A stretch of DNA of 18,731 nucleotides from SURF-32 sp964648365. GTDB lineage: Bacteria; Planctomycetota; Phycisphaerae; UBA1845. The notes under the pieces were generated by a model. That model worked only from the letters and a program-made list of their open reading frames with translations, ran no database searches and was not told where the DNA came from. The stretch covers positions 1 to 18,731 of the forward strand of contig CAZYLK010000121.1 of assembly GCA_964648365.1 (NCBI GenBank). The letters run 5' to 3'. Below, piece by piece: positions 11,599-18,681 of the stretch (positions are counted from its first letter, which is position 1; each line of letters starts with the position of its first letter). The translations under genes were made by a program, and so were the position numbers.

Positions 11599-14169
11599 TC
11601 AAGGGGCCGGATGAGGCTCAGCGGTGCGCATCCGAATGCTGCGCGCGACCGTCGAGACCATGTCCGTCAGGCGGAAGGGTTTCGTCAGGAGGTCGGCATC
11701 ATGGGACCGGAGTGTGTCCAGCGGCGCCGCCTCCGTATCGGCCATGATAATCACGGCCGCACCGATGCCGCGTCGGCGCATCTCCGTGACAAAGCGGATC
11801 GCGGTATCGCCCTGGTCGTCCAGGGCGGCCAGTATCGCGTGCCACGGATCCGTCTGCCGTTCGATTTGAGCGCGCGCGTCGTCGAAGTTAGCGACGCCGA
11901 CCACTCGATACCCGGCGTGACGCAATCCTGACGTGACGACCGCCCGGATCGACGGCTCCGGCTCGATGACCAGCACGCGCTCGCCGCGTCCCGGCCGGTT
12001 GTCGGCCGATTGCGCCTCGCGTTCCCCGGCGTCGACGCATGGAAGTGCCACGACGGCCGTTGTTCCGGCGCCGTGCGTGGACCGGATCTCGACGTAGCCG
12101 CGGTGTTCCGCCACGATGCCGTGGACGACGGAGAGGCCCAGCCCCGTTCCCTGGCCGCGCGGCTTGGTGGTGAAGAACGGTTCGAACACCCGGGTGCGTA
12201 CCTCCTCGGTCATCCCGCAGCCGTTGTCGCTGACCGTCAGCAGCGCCGTACCGGATCGAAAGAGCGGAACGTCGTAGGACAGATCGGGCGAACGTCTTCC
12301 CACGCGGCGCAGCGCGATCTGAAGTCTGCCGCCGGCGGGCATCGCGTCGCGCGCATTGATCACGAGATTCATCAGCACCTGCTGAATCTGGGACGCATCC
12401 GCCTCGATCCAGATGTCGTCGTCGGCGTCCACGTGCGCTTCGAGCGCAATCTTGCTGCCCATCAGGTGCTTCAGGAGGCCCGTCGCATTCTCCACCAGCC
12501 GGCTCAGCGACAACGGCGTCCGCGTGAACGCCGCTTTGCGGCTGAACGTGAGCATCGACTTGGTGATATGGGTGGCGTGTTGAGCGGCCTCGCGGATGCC
12601 GTTCAGCGCGGTCGACAGTTCCTCGTCTCCGCGTTCCGCACACGACTCGGCGACGTCGACGTAGCCGTTGATGGCCATGAGCAGATTGTTGAAGTCGTGG
12701 CTGACGCCCGCCGTGAGTGTGCCCAGGGCTTCCATTTTCTGTGAGTGGCGCAACTGCGATTCGAGGCTGACGCGTTCGACCTCGTGCCGTCGCTGTTCAG
12801 AAATGTCGATCACCCGCGCCCACATGCTGTCCGGGCGGCCCTGGTCGTCGCGGATGATCCAGGCGCGTATGGAAATAGGGATGACTCGGCCGTCCTTGCG
12901 CACGTATTCCTTCTCGTAGTCTTCTGAATAACCGCGCGTCATGACCTGGTCGCGGATGATCGCGGCCTCCATCTCGTGCCACTTCGACGGCGTCATGTCC
13001 TGGTAGCGAAGCCGGCGAAGCTCCTCCAGCGGGAAACCCGTCATGTCGACGTAGGCGGGATTGGCGTCCGTGACGCGGCCCTCCAGCGTGCAGTAGACGA
13101 TGCCGTCCCGGCTGGTGTCGAACAGGCTGCGATACTTGTGCTCGGATTCTTTCAGCGCATTTTCTGAACGGAGCCGCTCGGTCACGTCTTCGGTGATGCC
13201 GAGCACGCACTGCTGTCCCTGTAGCTCGATCATCTCCATCCAGACACGGGCCGTACGCAACCGTCCCCGGCGATCGCGAAACCGGGCCGAGCAATCGCGC
13301 ACCACGCCGTGAGCCGCAAGTTGCTCCATGAGCACGTCGCGGTCTCCCGGATTCTCCCACATTCCCATCGCTTTGGTCGGCCGGCCCAGCACCTCCTGCC
13401 GGTCATAACCAAACAGATCGAGGAACGCCTGGTTCGCGTCGAGCAGGATGCCGTCGTGCAGGGTTGCGATGACCAGCGAGAGCGGGCTTCCGTGAAAGGC
13501 CCTGGAGAAGCGCTCTTCGGACTTCCGCAGCGCCGCTTCCGCCTCGTACCGCTCGGTCACGTCGATACCGGTGCCGATGATCAACTGCACCCTGCCGGAT
13601 GCGTCGAGCATGGCGGTGTTCGACCAGGCGATCCGTCGGCGCCGGCCGTCCTTGAGCACCCAGTCGTTTTCGAACCGGCTCGGAAACCGCCCGGCCTTGA
13701 GCGACTCAAACTCGGCGCGGACCGCGTCGCGCTCTTCTTCCGCCAGAAGGAACTCCCAGAATCTCCTGCCCGCGACCTCGCCGGCCGTGTAACCGGTCAG
13801 CGCCTCACACGCGCGATTGAAACGGACGATGCCGCCGTCGACGTCGAGGACGATCACCAGCGCCCCGGCCGTATCCAGCACGGCTGCGGCCAGCTCGTTG
13901 TCAGCCAGATGAACGTCGCGGAAGCGGATCCGTCGGGTCAGAATCCGGTTGAACCCCAGGACACTGACGAGCCCGACGACGCTGATCAGCAGCGCCAGAC
14001 CGCCGTCCTCGGCCGGTTCCGGCGGCGCCGACCACGCCGTGTAGATGCCGGCCAGGAGGCAGGTGAGGCCCAGCAGGGGCCCGCGAACGTCGCCCAGACG
14101 GCGCGGAATCCAGAAGGCCGCGACGCCGGCCGCGATCCAGATACAAGCGGCCAACATGAAAAAGGTCAT
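11599..14169 (-). CDS. hybrid histidine kinase with three PAS domains and a degenerate receiver
   Basis: An 856-aa protein. Three hydrophobic segments (about 2-20, 31-46, 57-73) anchor it in the membrane. Three PAS domains follow (about 92-208, 218-334, 342-458), each ending in an I-[DT]-[IV]-[TS]-E-[RQ]-type exit. Next are HisKA with His491 in VSHDFNNLLM, and an HATPase_c domain with N box NLVINARDAM (601-610), DNGCGM (648-653) and GQGTGLGL (673-680). Residues 731-846 resemble a response receiver, but the acidic pair is replaced (VLVIEPEPS) and the acceptor position in HAILAALDD appears to be Ala782. The conserved Lys (LLTKPF, Lys830) remains. The PAS inputs and the output partner are unknown. 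No response regulator gene is adjacent. It follows the SDR gene by 81 bp on the same strand. Confidence 0.92.
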   Translation of the reverse strand: MTFFMLAACIWIAAGVAAFWIPRRLGDVRGPLLGLTCLLAGIYTAWSAPPEPAEDGGLALLISVVGLVSVLGFNRILTRRIRFRDVHLADNELAAAVLDTAGALVIVLDVDGGIVRFNRACEALTGYTAGEVAGRRFWEFLLAEEERDAVRAEFESLKAGRFPSRFENDWVLKDGRRRRIAWSNTAMLDASGRVQLIIGTGIDVTERYEAEAALRKSEERFSRAFHGSPLSLVIATLHDGILLDANQAFLDLFGYDRQEVLGRPTKAMGMWENPGDRDVLMEQLAAHGVVRDCSARFRDRRGRLRTARVWMEMIELQGQQCVLGITEDVTERLRSENALKESEHKYRSLFDTSRDGIVYCTLEGRVTDANPAYVDMTGFPLEELRRLRYQDMTPSKWHEMEAAIIRDQVMTRGYSEDYEKEYVRKDGRVIPISIRAWIIRDDQGRPDSMWARVIDISEQRRHEVERVSLESQLRHSQKMEALGTLTAGVSHDFNNLLMAINGYVDVAESCAERGDEELSTALNGIREAAQHATHITKSMLTFSRKAAFTRTPLSLSRLVENATGLLKHLMGSKIALEAHVDADDDIWIEADASQIQQVLMNLVINARDAMPAGGRLQIALRRVGRRSPDLSYDVPLFRSGTALLTVSDNGCGMTEEVRTRVFEPFFTTKPRGQGTGLGLSVVHGIVAEHRGYVEIRSTHGAGTTAVVALPCVDAGEREAQSADNRPGRGERVLVIEPEPSIRAVVTSGLRHAGYRVVGVANFDDARAQIERQTDPWHAILAALDDQGDTAIRFVTEMRRRGIGAAVIIMADTEAAPLDTLRSHDADLLTKPFRLTDMVSTVARSIRMRTAEPHPAP

Positions 14170-14196
14170 CCCTGCACCTGCCCTGCCTGTGCAGGG
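14170..14196 (-). promoter_or_regulatory. inverted repeat covering the ribosome binding site of the kinase gene
   Basis: CCCTGCAC (14170-14177) and GTGCAGGG (14189-14196) form an exact 8-bp stem with an 11-nt loop directly before the kinase ATG (14169). On the transcript the purine-rich GCAGGTGCAGGG ribosome-binding stretch would lie in the loop and inner arm, so pairing could limit initiation. This is inference from sequence symmetry only. Confidence 0.35.
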
Positions 14197-14250
14197 ACCA
14201 TCAGCCGGCGCTCCTACCGGTGCCGCTCCTGTGGACGCGCAGGCCGCGCG

Positions 14251-15033
14251 TCACAGGTGTCGAAGGTGCCAGCCGCCGTCTACGTGAAATACCTGCCCGG
14301 TACTGAACGGGAACTCACGCCGCGCGATCGCCGCCACCGCCGACGCCACCTCAGCCGGCCTGCCCCAGCGGTTGTTGGGCGTCAGTCCGGCCTTCAGCTT
14401 GGCGTCGTACGCGGCCCGAACCGAAGGTACGGCGCTCATGTCCGTCTCGATGATCCCCGGGCTGACCTCGTGGACGTCGATGCCGAACTCCGCCAGCCGC
14501 ACCGCAAACAACGACGTGACCATGTTCAATCCCGCCTTGCTGATGCAGTACTCGCCATAGTTTACCGCGACGGTGTAGGCGCGAATCGACGAGACGTTGA
14601 CGATGCAGGCCCAGTCGATGTCGCCGCGCTGCCGCAGCTGGATCATTTCGTTGGCCACGCCCTGGGTCAGAAAGTAGGGGGCGCGCAGGTTCGTGTTCAG
14701 GACTTCGTCAAAACTGTCTTCGGGCGTCTGCAAGATGTCGAACCGCGTTTTCGGCGCGATGCCGGCGTTGTTCACCAGGCAGTCGATGCGCCCGAACCGC
14801 TCCATGACGAACTGGATCATCAGCTCCCGTTCGTCGTGATTGGCGACGTCGCACTGGCACAACTCAACGGCGGCGCCGGCCTCTTCGCACAGCGCCGCGG
14901 TCTCTTGCGCCGCGGAGAGGTTCTCCAGGAAATTGATGACCACGGCGTAGCCGCTGCCTGCCAGCGCAGCACAGATGGCCCGCCCGATGCCGCGGGAGCC
15001 GCCGGTGACAAGAGCCACGCGCCTGTCGATCAT
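14251..15033 (-). CDS. short-chain dehydrogenase/reductase, 3-oxoacyl-ACP reductase-like
   Basis: A 260-aa classical SDR starting at ATG 15033 (MIDRRVALVTGG); an in-frame GTG at 15048 would add five residues. It shows the NAD(P)-binding TGGSRGIG (10-17), NNAG (88-91), Asn114, Ser148/149, and the catalytic Tyr162 and Lys166 in YCISK. The end HVDGGWHLRHL matches the FabG-like C-terminal pattern. It is cytoplasmic and probably tetrameric. Family members reduce beta-keto acyl-ACP or oxidise various alcohols and sugars; the substrate cannot be assigned from sequence alone. FabG itself is possible, but no other fatty-acid gene is nearby. The short insertion at 135-142 (RQRGDIDWAC) is typical of uncharacterised FabG-like paralogues. 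Confidence 0.9.
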   Translation of the reverse strand: MIDRRVALVTGGSRGIGRAICAALAGSGYAVVINFLENLSAAQETAALCEEAGAAVELCQCDVANHDERELMIQFVMERFGRIDCLVNNAGIAPKTRFDILQTPEDSFDEVLNTNLRAPYFLTQGVANEMIQLRQRGDIDWACIVNVSSIRAYTVAVNYGEYCISKAGLNMVTSLFAVRLAEFGIDVHEVSPGIIETDMSAVPSVRAAYDAKLKAGLTPNNRWGRPAEVASAVAAIARREFPFSTGQVFHVDGGWHLRHL

Positions 15034-15050
15034 TCTTGATGCCGCCACAT

Positions 15051-15297
15051 GACAGTCATTATCGGATCACCGGGCGTTTCGTTCGAGCTTCGCGGCCTGC
15101 GACCGGTTCAGACGCGAACCCGGCCTGCAACGCAGGCAGCAGCAACGGCCCGGAACTTTCGACTGGACTCGGGGGATGGTAGCGGCGCCGTGGCGGGCGT
15201 CCAGTGGGCATGGCACAACCTGCGCCGCACCCGTACGGCCGGCGCCACGGAATCCGGGGCGATGCCCGGGGGGAGGCGGATTGCGCTCAGGAGGGAA
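15051..15297. other. interval between rpsU stop and SDR start, no gene seen
   Basis: Plus-strand frames here are Arg/Ala-rich and antisense to rpsU and are not believed. GCCTGC-AAC-GCAGGC (15123-15137) is a small perfect hairpin without a T-run. No clear promoter for the SDR gene was recognised. Confidence 0.4.
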
Positions 15298-15495
15298 TCA
15301 GGGGCGCATTGTCGATGGGTCGGTTTGCGCGCGTCGGACGGCTTTGCGCTGCTTGCGGCGCTTGCGCTCGGACGGCTTCTCGTAGTAGCTGTGGCGCTTC
15401 ACGTCGCGGGTCAGGCCCTCGCGCTGACACAACCGCTTAAAACGCTTAAGCACCTGCTGGATGGACTCGCCGCCTCTCGGTCTGATCTTGATCAC
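15298..15495 (-). CDS. rpsU: 30S ribosomal protein bS21
   Basis: A 65-aa basic protein with the bS21 pattern VIKIRPRGGESIQQVLKRFK, then RLCQREG, VKRHSYYEKPSERKRRKQRK. It binds 16S rRNA near the anti-Shine-Dalgarno helix of the small subunit. The start is GTG 15495, because GGAGG lies exactly 5 nt before it and homology begins at the first residue; a longer in-frame ATG start at 15555 would add 20 unrelated residues. The protein is a little shorter than E. coli bS21 (71 aa) and has a different C-terminal end. It follows hslU on the same strand with a 274-bp gap, so it is probably transcribed on its own. Confidence 0.95.
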   Translation of the reverse strand: MIKIRPRGGESIQQVLKRFKRLCQREGLTRDVKRHSYYEKPSERKRRKQRKAVRRAQTDPSTMRP

Positions 15496-15769
15496 ACAAG
15501 CCTCCGTTTCGACATCTGTCTGCTCCGGCCGGGAAAAAACAACCGAACCCAGCACCCCACGCGCCCGGCGCGCGGAGAGGCATCCTAGCTCGATTCATCG
15601 GCGAACGCCAGTGACCCGCCGCGAATTCCGAGTGGGGGTAGCGGGACGGGCGGGGGCGGAGGGGCGGCACCGGCGCCTTGATCAGGCGGTTGGAGCCGAC
15701 GTCAAGTCAAGCATAACCTTATTGCTGGAAATTGGTTAGGTGCGCTACGGGTCGCGGCGCCGGTCGTCG
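15496..15769. other. interval between hslU stop and rpsU start, no gene seen
   Basis: It contains the rpsU ribosome binding site at its left end and overlapping minus-strand TTGACT/TTGACG words (15709-15700) that resemble -35 elements, but no -10 at a proper distance. The AT-rich patch near 15711-15737 (ATAACCTTATTGCTGG) is the most promoter-like stretch. No protein-coding frame is convincing. Confidence 0.35.
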
Positions 15770-17110
15770 CTAGAGAATGAATCGGCTCAGGTTGTCGTCG
15801 CGCGACAAGTCGCCGAGCCGCCGCTGGACCATCTCGGCGTCGACGCGGATCGTTTGACCGGCCAGGTCCGGGGCGTCGAAGCTGATGTCCTCCACCAGCC
15901 GCTCCATGACCGTCGTCAGGCGGCGGGCACCGATGTTCTCGGTCGACTGGTTGAGCGAGAATGCGATTTCGGCAATCCGCTCCAGCGCCTCCGGCTGGAA
16001 GTCCAGGCGCACCGACTCGGTGCCGAGCAGGGCGATGTGCTGCTTGGTGAGGGCGTTTTCCGGTTCCGTCAGGATGCGCAGGAACTCGGCCCGGCCGAGG
16101 TCGTTGAGCTCAACGCGAATCGGCAGCCGCCCCTGCAGCTCGGGCATCAGCTCGCTCGGCTTACTGCCGCTGAAGGCGCCCGCGGTGATGAACAGGATGT
16201 GGTGCGTCCGCACCGGGCCGTGCCGGGTGCTGACGGTCGTGCCCTCGATCACGGGCAGCAGGTCGCGCTGCACTCCCTGCCGCGACACGTCCGGTCCGTG
16301 CGTCGAGCCAGGCCCGGCGAGCTTGTCGATCTCGTCGATGAAGATGATTCCCGCGTTCTCCGTGCGGGAGATCGCCATTTCGGTCGCCTTCTCCTGGTCG
16401 ATCAGCCGCTCGCACTGCTGCTCGAAGATGATCCGCCGGGCTTCGCGGATGCGGACGCGGCGCGTCTTCGACTGCGATGGCAGCATGCGCTCGATGAAGC
16501 CCTGGATGTCGGGATCGATCTGATCGGTCCCCATCGCCAACATGCCGATCGGCTGCACCTTGACGTCGACCGACAGTTCGACCGATTTGTCTTCGAGTTC
16601 GCCGGCCTGGAGTTGCGTGCGCAGCTTCTCGCGGCTGCGTTGCCGGCGGGCTGCGGTTTCGCTGGCGGCGTCTGAGTCTTCCCCGTCGTGGTCGGACGCG
16701 GGCATCAGCGCGTCCAGGATCCGCTCCTCGGTGAGCCGCTCGGCTTCCTGCCGCACGACTTCCGTCTGCTCCGATTTGACCATCCGCAACGCCGAGTCAA
16801 GAAGGTCGCGGACCATGCTCTCCACGTCACGGCCGTGGTAGCCGACCTCGGTGTACTTGGTCGCCTCGACCTTGATGAAGGGCGCGTTGACCAGCGTCGC
16901 CAGTCGGCGGGCGATCTCCGTCTTGCCCACGCCGGTCGGGCCGATCATGATGATGTTGCTCGGGCAGACCTCCTCGCGCAGGCCGTCCGGAAGCTGCTGC
17001 CTCCGCCAGCGGTTGCGCACGGAGATGGCCACGGCGCGCTTCGCGTCGTCCTGCCCGATGATGTAGCGATCAAGCGCCGCCACAATCGCCTTGGGAGTCA
17101 GTTCGTTCAT
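15770..17110 (-). CDS. hslU: ATP-dependent protease ATPase subunit HslU
   Basis: A 446-aa AAA+ unfoldase close to the usual length (443 in E. coli). It has the N-terminal TPKAIVAALDRYIIGQDDAK, Walker A GPTGVGKT (57-64), pore loop GYHG (90-93), an intermediate domain (about 110-240), Walker B IIFIDEID (255-262), and the C-terminal LSRFIL tail that docks into HslV pockets. HslU hexamers unfold substrates and feed the HslV peptidase. ATG 17110 is chosen because homology starts there; the longer frame to 17176 translates repeat DNA. The ribosome binding site is weak, and a stem-loop repeat begins directly before the ATG. The family consensus pore motif is GYVG, so His92 is a variant. It is downstream of hslV with a repeat-filled 198-bp gap. 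Confidence 0.97.
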   Translation of the reverse strand: MNELTPKAIVAALDRYIIGQDDAKRAVAISVRNRWRRQQLPDGLREEVCPSNIIMIGPTGVGKTEIARRLATLVNAPFIKVEATKYTEVGYHGRDVESMVRDLLDSALRMVKSEQTEVVRQEAERLTEERILDALMPASDHDGEDSDAASETAARRQRSREKLRTQLQAGELEDKSVELSVDVKVQPIGMLAMGTDQIDPDIQGFIERMLPSQSKTRRVRIREARRIIFEQQCERLIDQEKATEMAISRTENAGIIFIDEIDKLAGPGSTHGPDVSRQGVQRDLLPVIEGTTVSTRHGPVRTHHILFITAGAFSGSKPSELMPELQGRLPIRVELNDLGRAEFLRILTEPENALTKQHIALLGTESVRLDFQPEALERIAEIAFSLNQSTENIGARRLTTVMERLVEDISFDAPDLAGQTIRVDAEMVQRRLGDLSRDDNLSRFIL

Positions 17111-17139
17111 ACTCAGAGCCCCGCCTTTCACGGCGGGGT
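17111..17139 (+). repeat. stem-loop repeat CTCAGAGCCCC, copy next to hslU start
   Basis: ACTCAGAGCCCC leads into the hairpin CCCCGCC (17119-17125)/GGCGGGG (17132-17138) with a 6-nt loop. It touches the hslU start codon, and on the hslVU transcript it would form just upstream of the hslU ribosome binding region. Related copies are at 17251-17280 and, reversed, at 3063-3090. Confidence 0.75.
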
Positions 17140-17151
17140 TTATCAAGAGTT

Positions 17152-17242
17152 CACCGGTTACAAACCGGTGCCACATGCCGATTCACACCGGTTACAAACC
17201 GGTGCCACATGCAGTTCACACCGGTTACAAACCGGTGCCACA
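17152..17242 (+). repeat. three palindromic repeats in the hslV-hslU interval
   Basis: Three near-identical hairpins CACCGGTT-ACA-AACCGGTG lie at 17152-17170, 17186-17204 and 17219-17237. Each is followed by GCCACA, and the steps are 34 and 33 bp. The first two continue identically as GCCACATG. The spacers between them are only 7-8 bp (CCGATTCA, CAGTTCA) and similar to each other, so this is not a CRISPR array. The same unit occurs, more degenerate, at 2926-3007 and 3099-3155. Confidence 0.9.
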
Positions 17243-17250
17243 AGGTACCC

Positions 17251-17280
17251 CACTCAGAGCCCCCGCATTCATCCGGGGGG
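17251..17280 (+). repeat. stem-loop repeat CTCAGAGCCCC, copy next to hslV stop
   Basis: ACTCAGAGCCCCCGCATTCA followed by a CCGGGGGG arm repeats the module at 17111-17139 in the same orientation, on the other side of the palindrome array. The two copies bracket the array like borders. The segment 17281-17308 up to the hslV stop has no feature. Confidence 0.7.
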
Positions 17281-17308
17281 CCGACCGCTGGAAAACGGAC
17301 CCGCACGT

Positions 17309-17854
17309 CTATTCGATTTTCTCCACTGCGATCTCGTGATTCGTGTACACGCAGATGTCCGCCGCGATGTGCAGCGCCTTGTCCACGATCGCGTCCGCCG
17401 GCAGGTCCGTCTCCGCCAGCAGGGCCTTGGCCGCCGCCGCCGCGAACATCCCGCCCGAGCCGATGCCCGCCACGCCGTCGGTCGGTTCGATGACGTCCCC
17501 GCTTCCGCTGATGATCAGCGTCGCATCCTTGCCGCAGGCGACCAGCATCGAGTCCAGCCGCCGCAGCACCCGGTCGGTCCGCCAGTCCTTTGCCAGTTCG
17601 ATCGCGGAGCGCCGCAGATTGCTTTTGTACGCCGCCAGCTTGGTCTCGAACCGGTCCAGCAGCGCGAAGGCGTCCGCGGCGGAGCCGGCGAACCCGCACA
17701 ACACTGCTCCCCCCGCCAGGGCACGGATCTTCCGGGCGTCGTGTTTGATCTGCGTCTGTCCGAGCGTGACCTGCCCGTCGCCGCCAATCGCGGCCTGCAC
17801 CCCGCGGCGCACGGAGAGGATAGTCGTACCATGGATGGCTGGAGCGCTGGGCAT
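17309..17854 (-). CDS. hslV: ATP-dependent protease peptidase subunit HslV
   Basis: A 181-aa threonine peptidase. The start is ATG 17854 (MPSAPAIHG), giving a 9-residue propeptide before the catalytic Thr10 in GTTILSVRR; the longer frame to 17962 lacks homology. Conserved segments include GDGQVTLGQTQIK (with the Lys thought to assist catalysis), GFAGSAADAF, ELAKDWRTDR, AIGSGG-like GIGSGGMFAAAAAKALL, and DICVYTNH. It forms a double hexameric chamber that degrades proteins unfolded by HslU. It is the first gene of an hslVU unit on the minus strand. The 92 bp between its ATG and the divergent frame at 17947 contain no clear ribosome binding site or consensus promoter, and I saw no sigma32-type heat-shock promoter. 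Confidence 0.95.
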   Translation of the reverse strand: MPSAPAIHGTTILSVRRGVQAAIGGDGQVTLGQTQIKHDARKIRALAGGAVLCGFAGSAADAFALLDRFETKLAAYKSNLRRSAIELAKDWRTDRVLRRLDSMLVACGKDATLIISGSGDVIEPTDGVAGIGSGGMFAAAAAKALLAETDLPADAIVDKALHIAADICVYTNHEIAVEKIE

Positions 17855-17946
17855 GGATCGAACGGCCGGTCCGGGCGCGCGGCCGAGCGGCTCCCACGCC
17901 GCCGGATTCCACCGCGTCCCCTGACCCCGTTCGACGGTACAACGGA

Positions 17947-18675
17947 ATGATGGACCGAGCAAACGGCTGGAGGAAGGGAGTGAGGGAGTCAGGGAACAAG
18001 GGAATCAGCGGAGAGTGGTTCCCGGTGCCACTGCTCTTGAGCAGTGCTGTATCGCTTCTACGCTTTCTACGGGTGCCACTGCTCTTGAGCAGTGCTCCTG
18101 ACGGCACACCGGCGCCAGCCAAAACGTCCCCCCTGGTCAGTCTCCGCCGTCAGGCCCTCACTCCCTCGCACCCTCACTCCCTCACTCCCTTCCGCCCCCG
18201 CACCCTCACTCTCCTCGTCTTGACCCTCACCATCGTCAGCGCGGCGTCATGCCGACGGCCGGACCGGGCGGCGCCGCCCGAGAACGCCGCCACCGGCGCG
18301 CCCGAGGTCGCCCCGCCAGCCGTACCCGCCAACGACAACGTCCCGGCCACGCCCGTCGAGCCGCCGCTGCACATCCAGATCGACGGCCCCGATCCGGACG
18401 AGGAGGACCGCTGGCTGTTCGCCCAGACGGTCCGCGACGGCGCCCCCGGCGGTTGGGCGGAAGGGTCTTTTGTCCCCGAGCGTAACCGGATCGTGATCAC
18501 CACCCACGACCTGACCGGCTTCTCGATTGACTTCAGCCGGCTCGCCATCGACTGGGACCGCCTGGTCGTCCTCCGCATCGACGGCTACGGCAGTGAGTTC
18601 CGCCGCCGCAGGCATCCCATCGTCCGGTTCGAAATCACCCAGACGGGCGACTGGCAGGTGATCGAGCGGGATTGA
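17947..18675 (+). CDS. putative lipoprotein, start uncertain, 5' part made of repeats
   Basis: The frame is open from ATG 17947 (242 aa). Residues from about 90 look genuine: a hydrophobic stretch LTLLVLTLTIVSAASC ends in a lipobox-like Cys at about residue 102. An Ala/Pro-rich linker follows, and then a folded-looking 110-residue domain (HIQIDGPDPDEEDRWLF...ITTHDLTGFSIDFSRLAIDW...GDWQVIERD). I do not recognise the domain. The N-terminal 85 residues translate palindromic and CTCACTCCCT repeats, so the real start is doubtful; in-frame GTGs at 18025 and 18073 are alternatives, and no ATG lies nearer the signal peptide. Either repeats were inserted into the 5' end or a rare start is used. It is divergent from hslV. 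Confidence 0.55.
   Translation: MMDRANGWRKGVRESGNKGISGEWFPVPLLLSSAVSLLRFLRVPLLLSSAPDGTPAPAKTSPLVSLRRQALTPSHPHSLTPFRPRTLTLLVLTLTIVSAASCRRPDRAAPPENAATGAPEVAPPAVPANDNVPATPVEPPLHIQIDGPDPDEEDRWLFAQTVRDGAPGGWAEGSFVPERNRIVITTHDLTGFSIDFSRLAIDWDRLVVLRIDGYGSEFRRRRHPIVRFEITQTGDWQVIERD
17972..18193. repeat. low-complexity inverted arms bracketing palindromic repeats
   Basis: GGAAGGGAGTGAGGGAGT (17972-17989) is an exact 18-bp inverted match to ACTCCCTCACTCCCTTCC (18176-18193). Both arms sit in longer purine-rich or pyrimidine-rich runs built of GGGAGT(C/G)A words. The arrangement parallels the inverted AT-rich arms at 757-770 and 1417-1430. Confidence 0.7.
18024..18096 (+). repeat. two palindromic repeats CACTGCTC-TT-GAGCAGTG
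   Basis: Two identical 25-bp copies (18024-18048, 18072-18096; 48-bp step) start with GGTGCCAC and contain a perfect 8-bp-arm hairpin with a 2-nt loop (18029-18046 in the first copy). The GGTGCCAC word is shared with the hairpins near hslU and the rhomboid gene, although the palindrome differs. Confidence 0.85.
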
Positions 18676-18681
18676 CGCGAG

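Noticed and set aside
13309..15039. 576-codon plus-strand frame
   Set aside because: It lies antisense to the histidine kinase and the SDR gene, both with complete motifs; its composition is typical of a GC-rich shadow frame.
15049..15588. 179-codon plus-strand frame across rpsU
   Set aside because: It is antisense to bS21, which has unmistakable homology and a strong ribosome binding site.
15700..15709. TTGACT/TTGACG words as a promoter for rpsU
   Set aside because: No acceptable -10 sequence at 16-18 bp, so not listed as a promoter.
17152..17242. CRISPR-like look: three identical repeats with short spacers
   Set aside because: Spacers are only 7-8 bp and resemble each other, the repeat is a perfect palindrome, only three units exist, and no cas gene is present.
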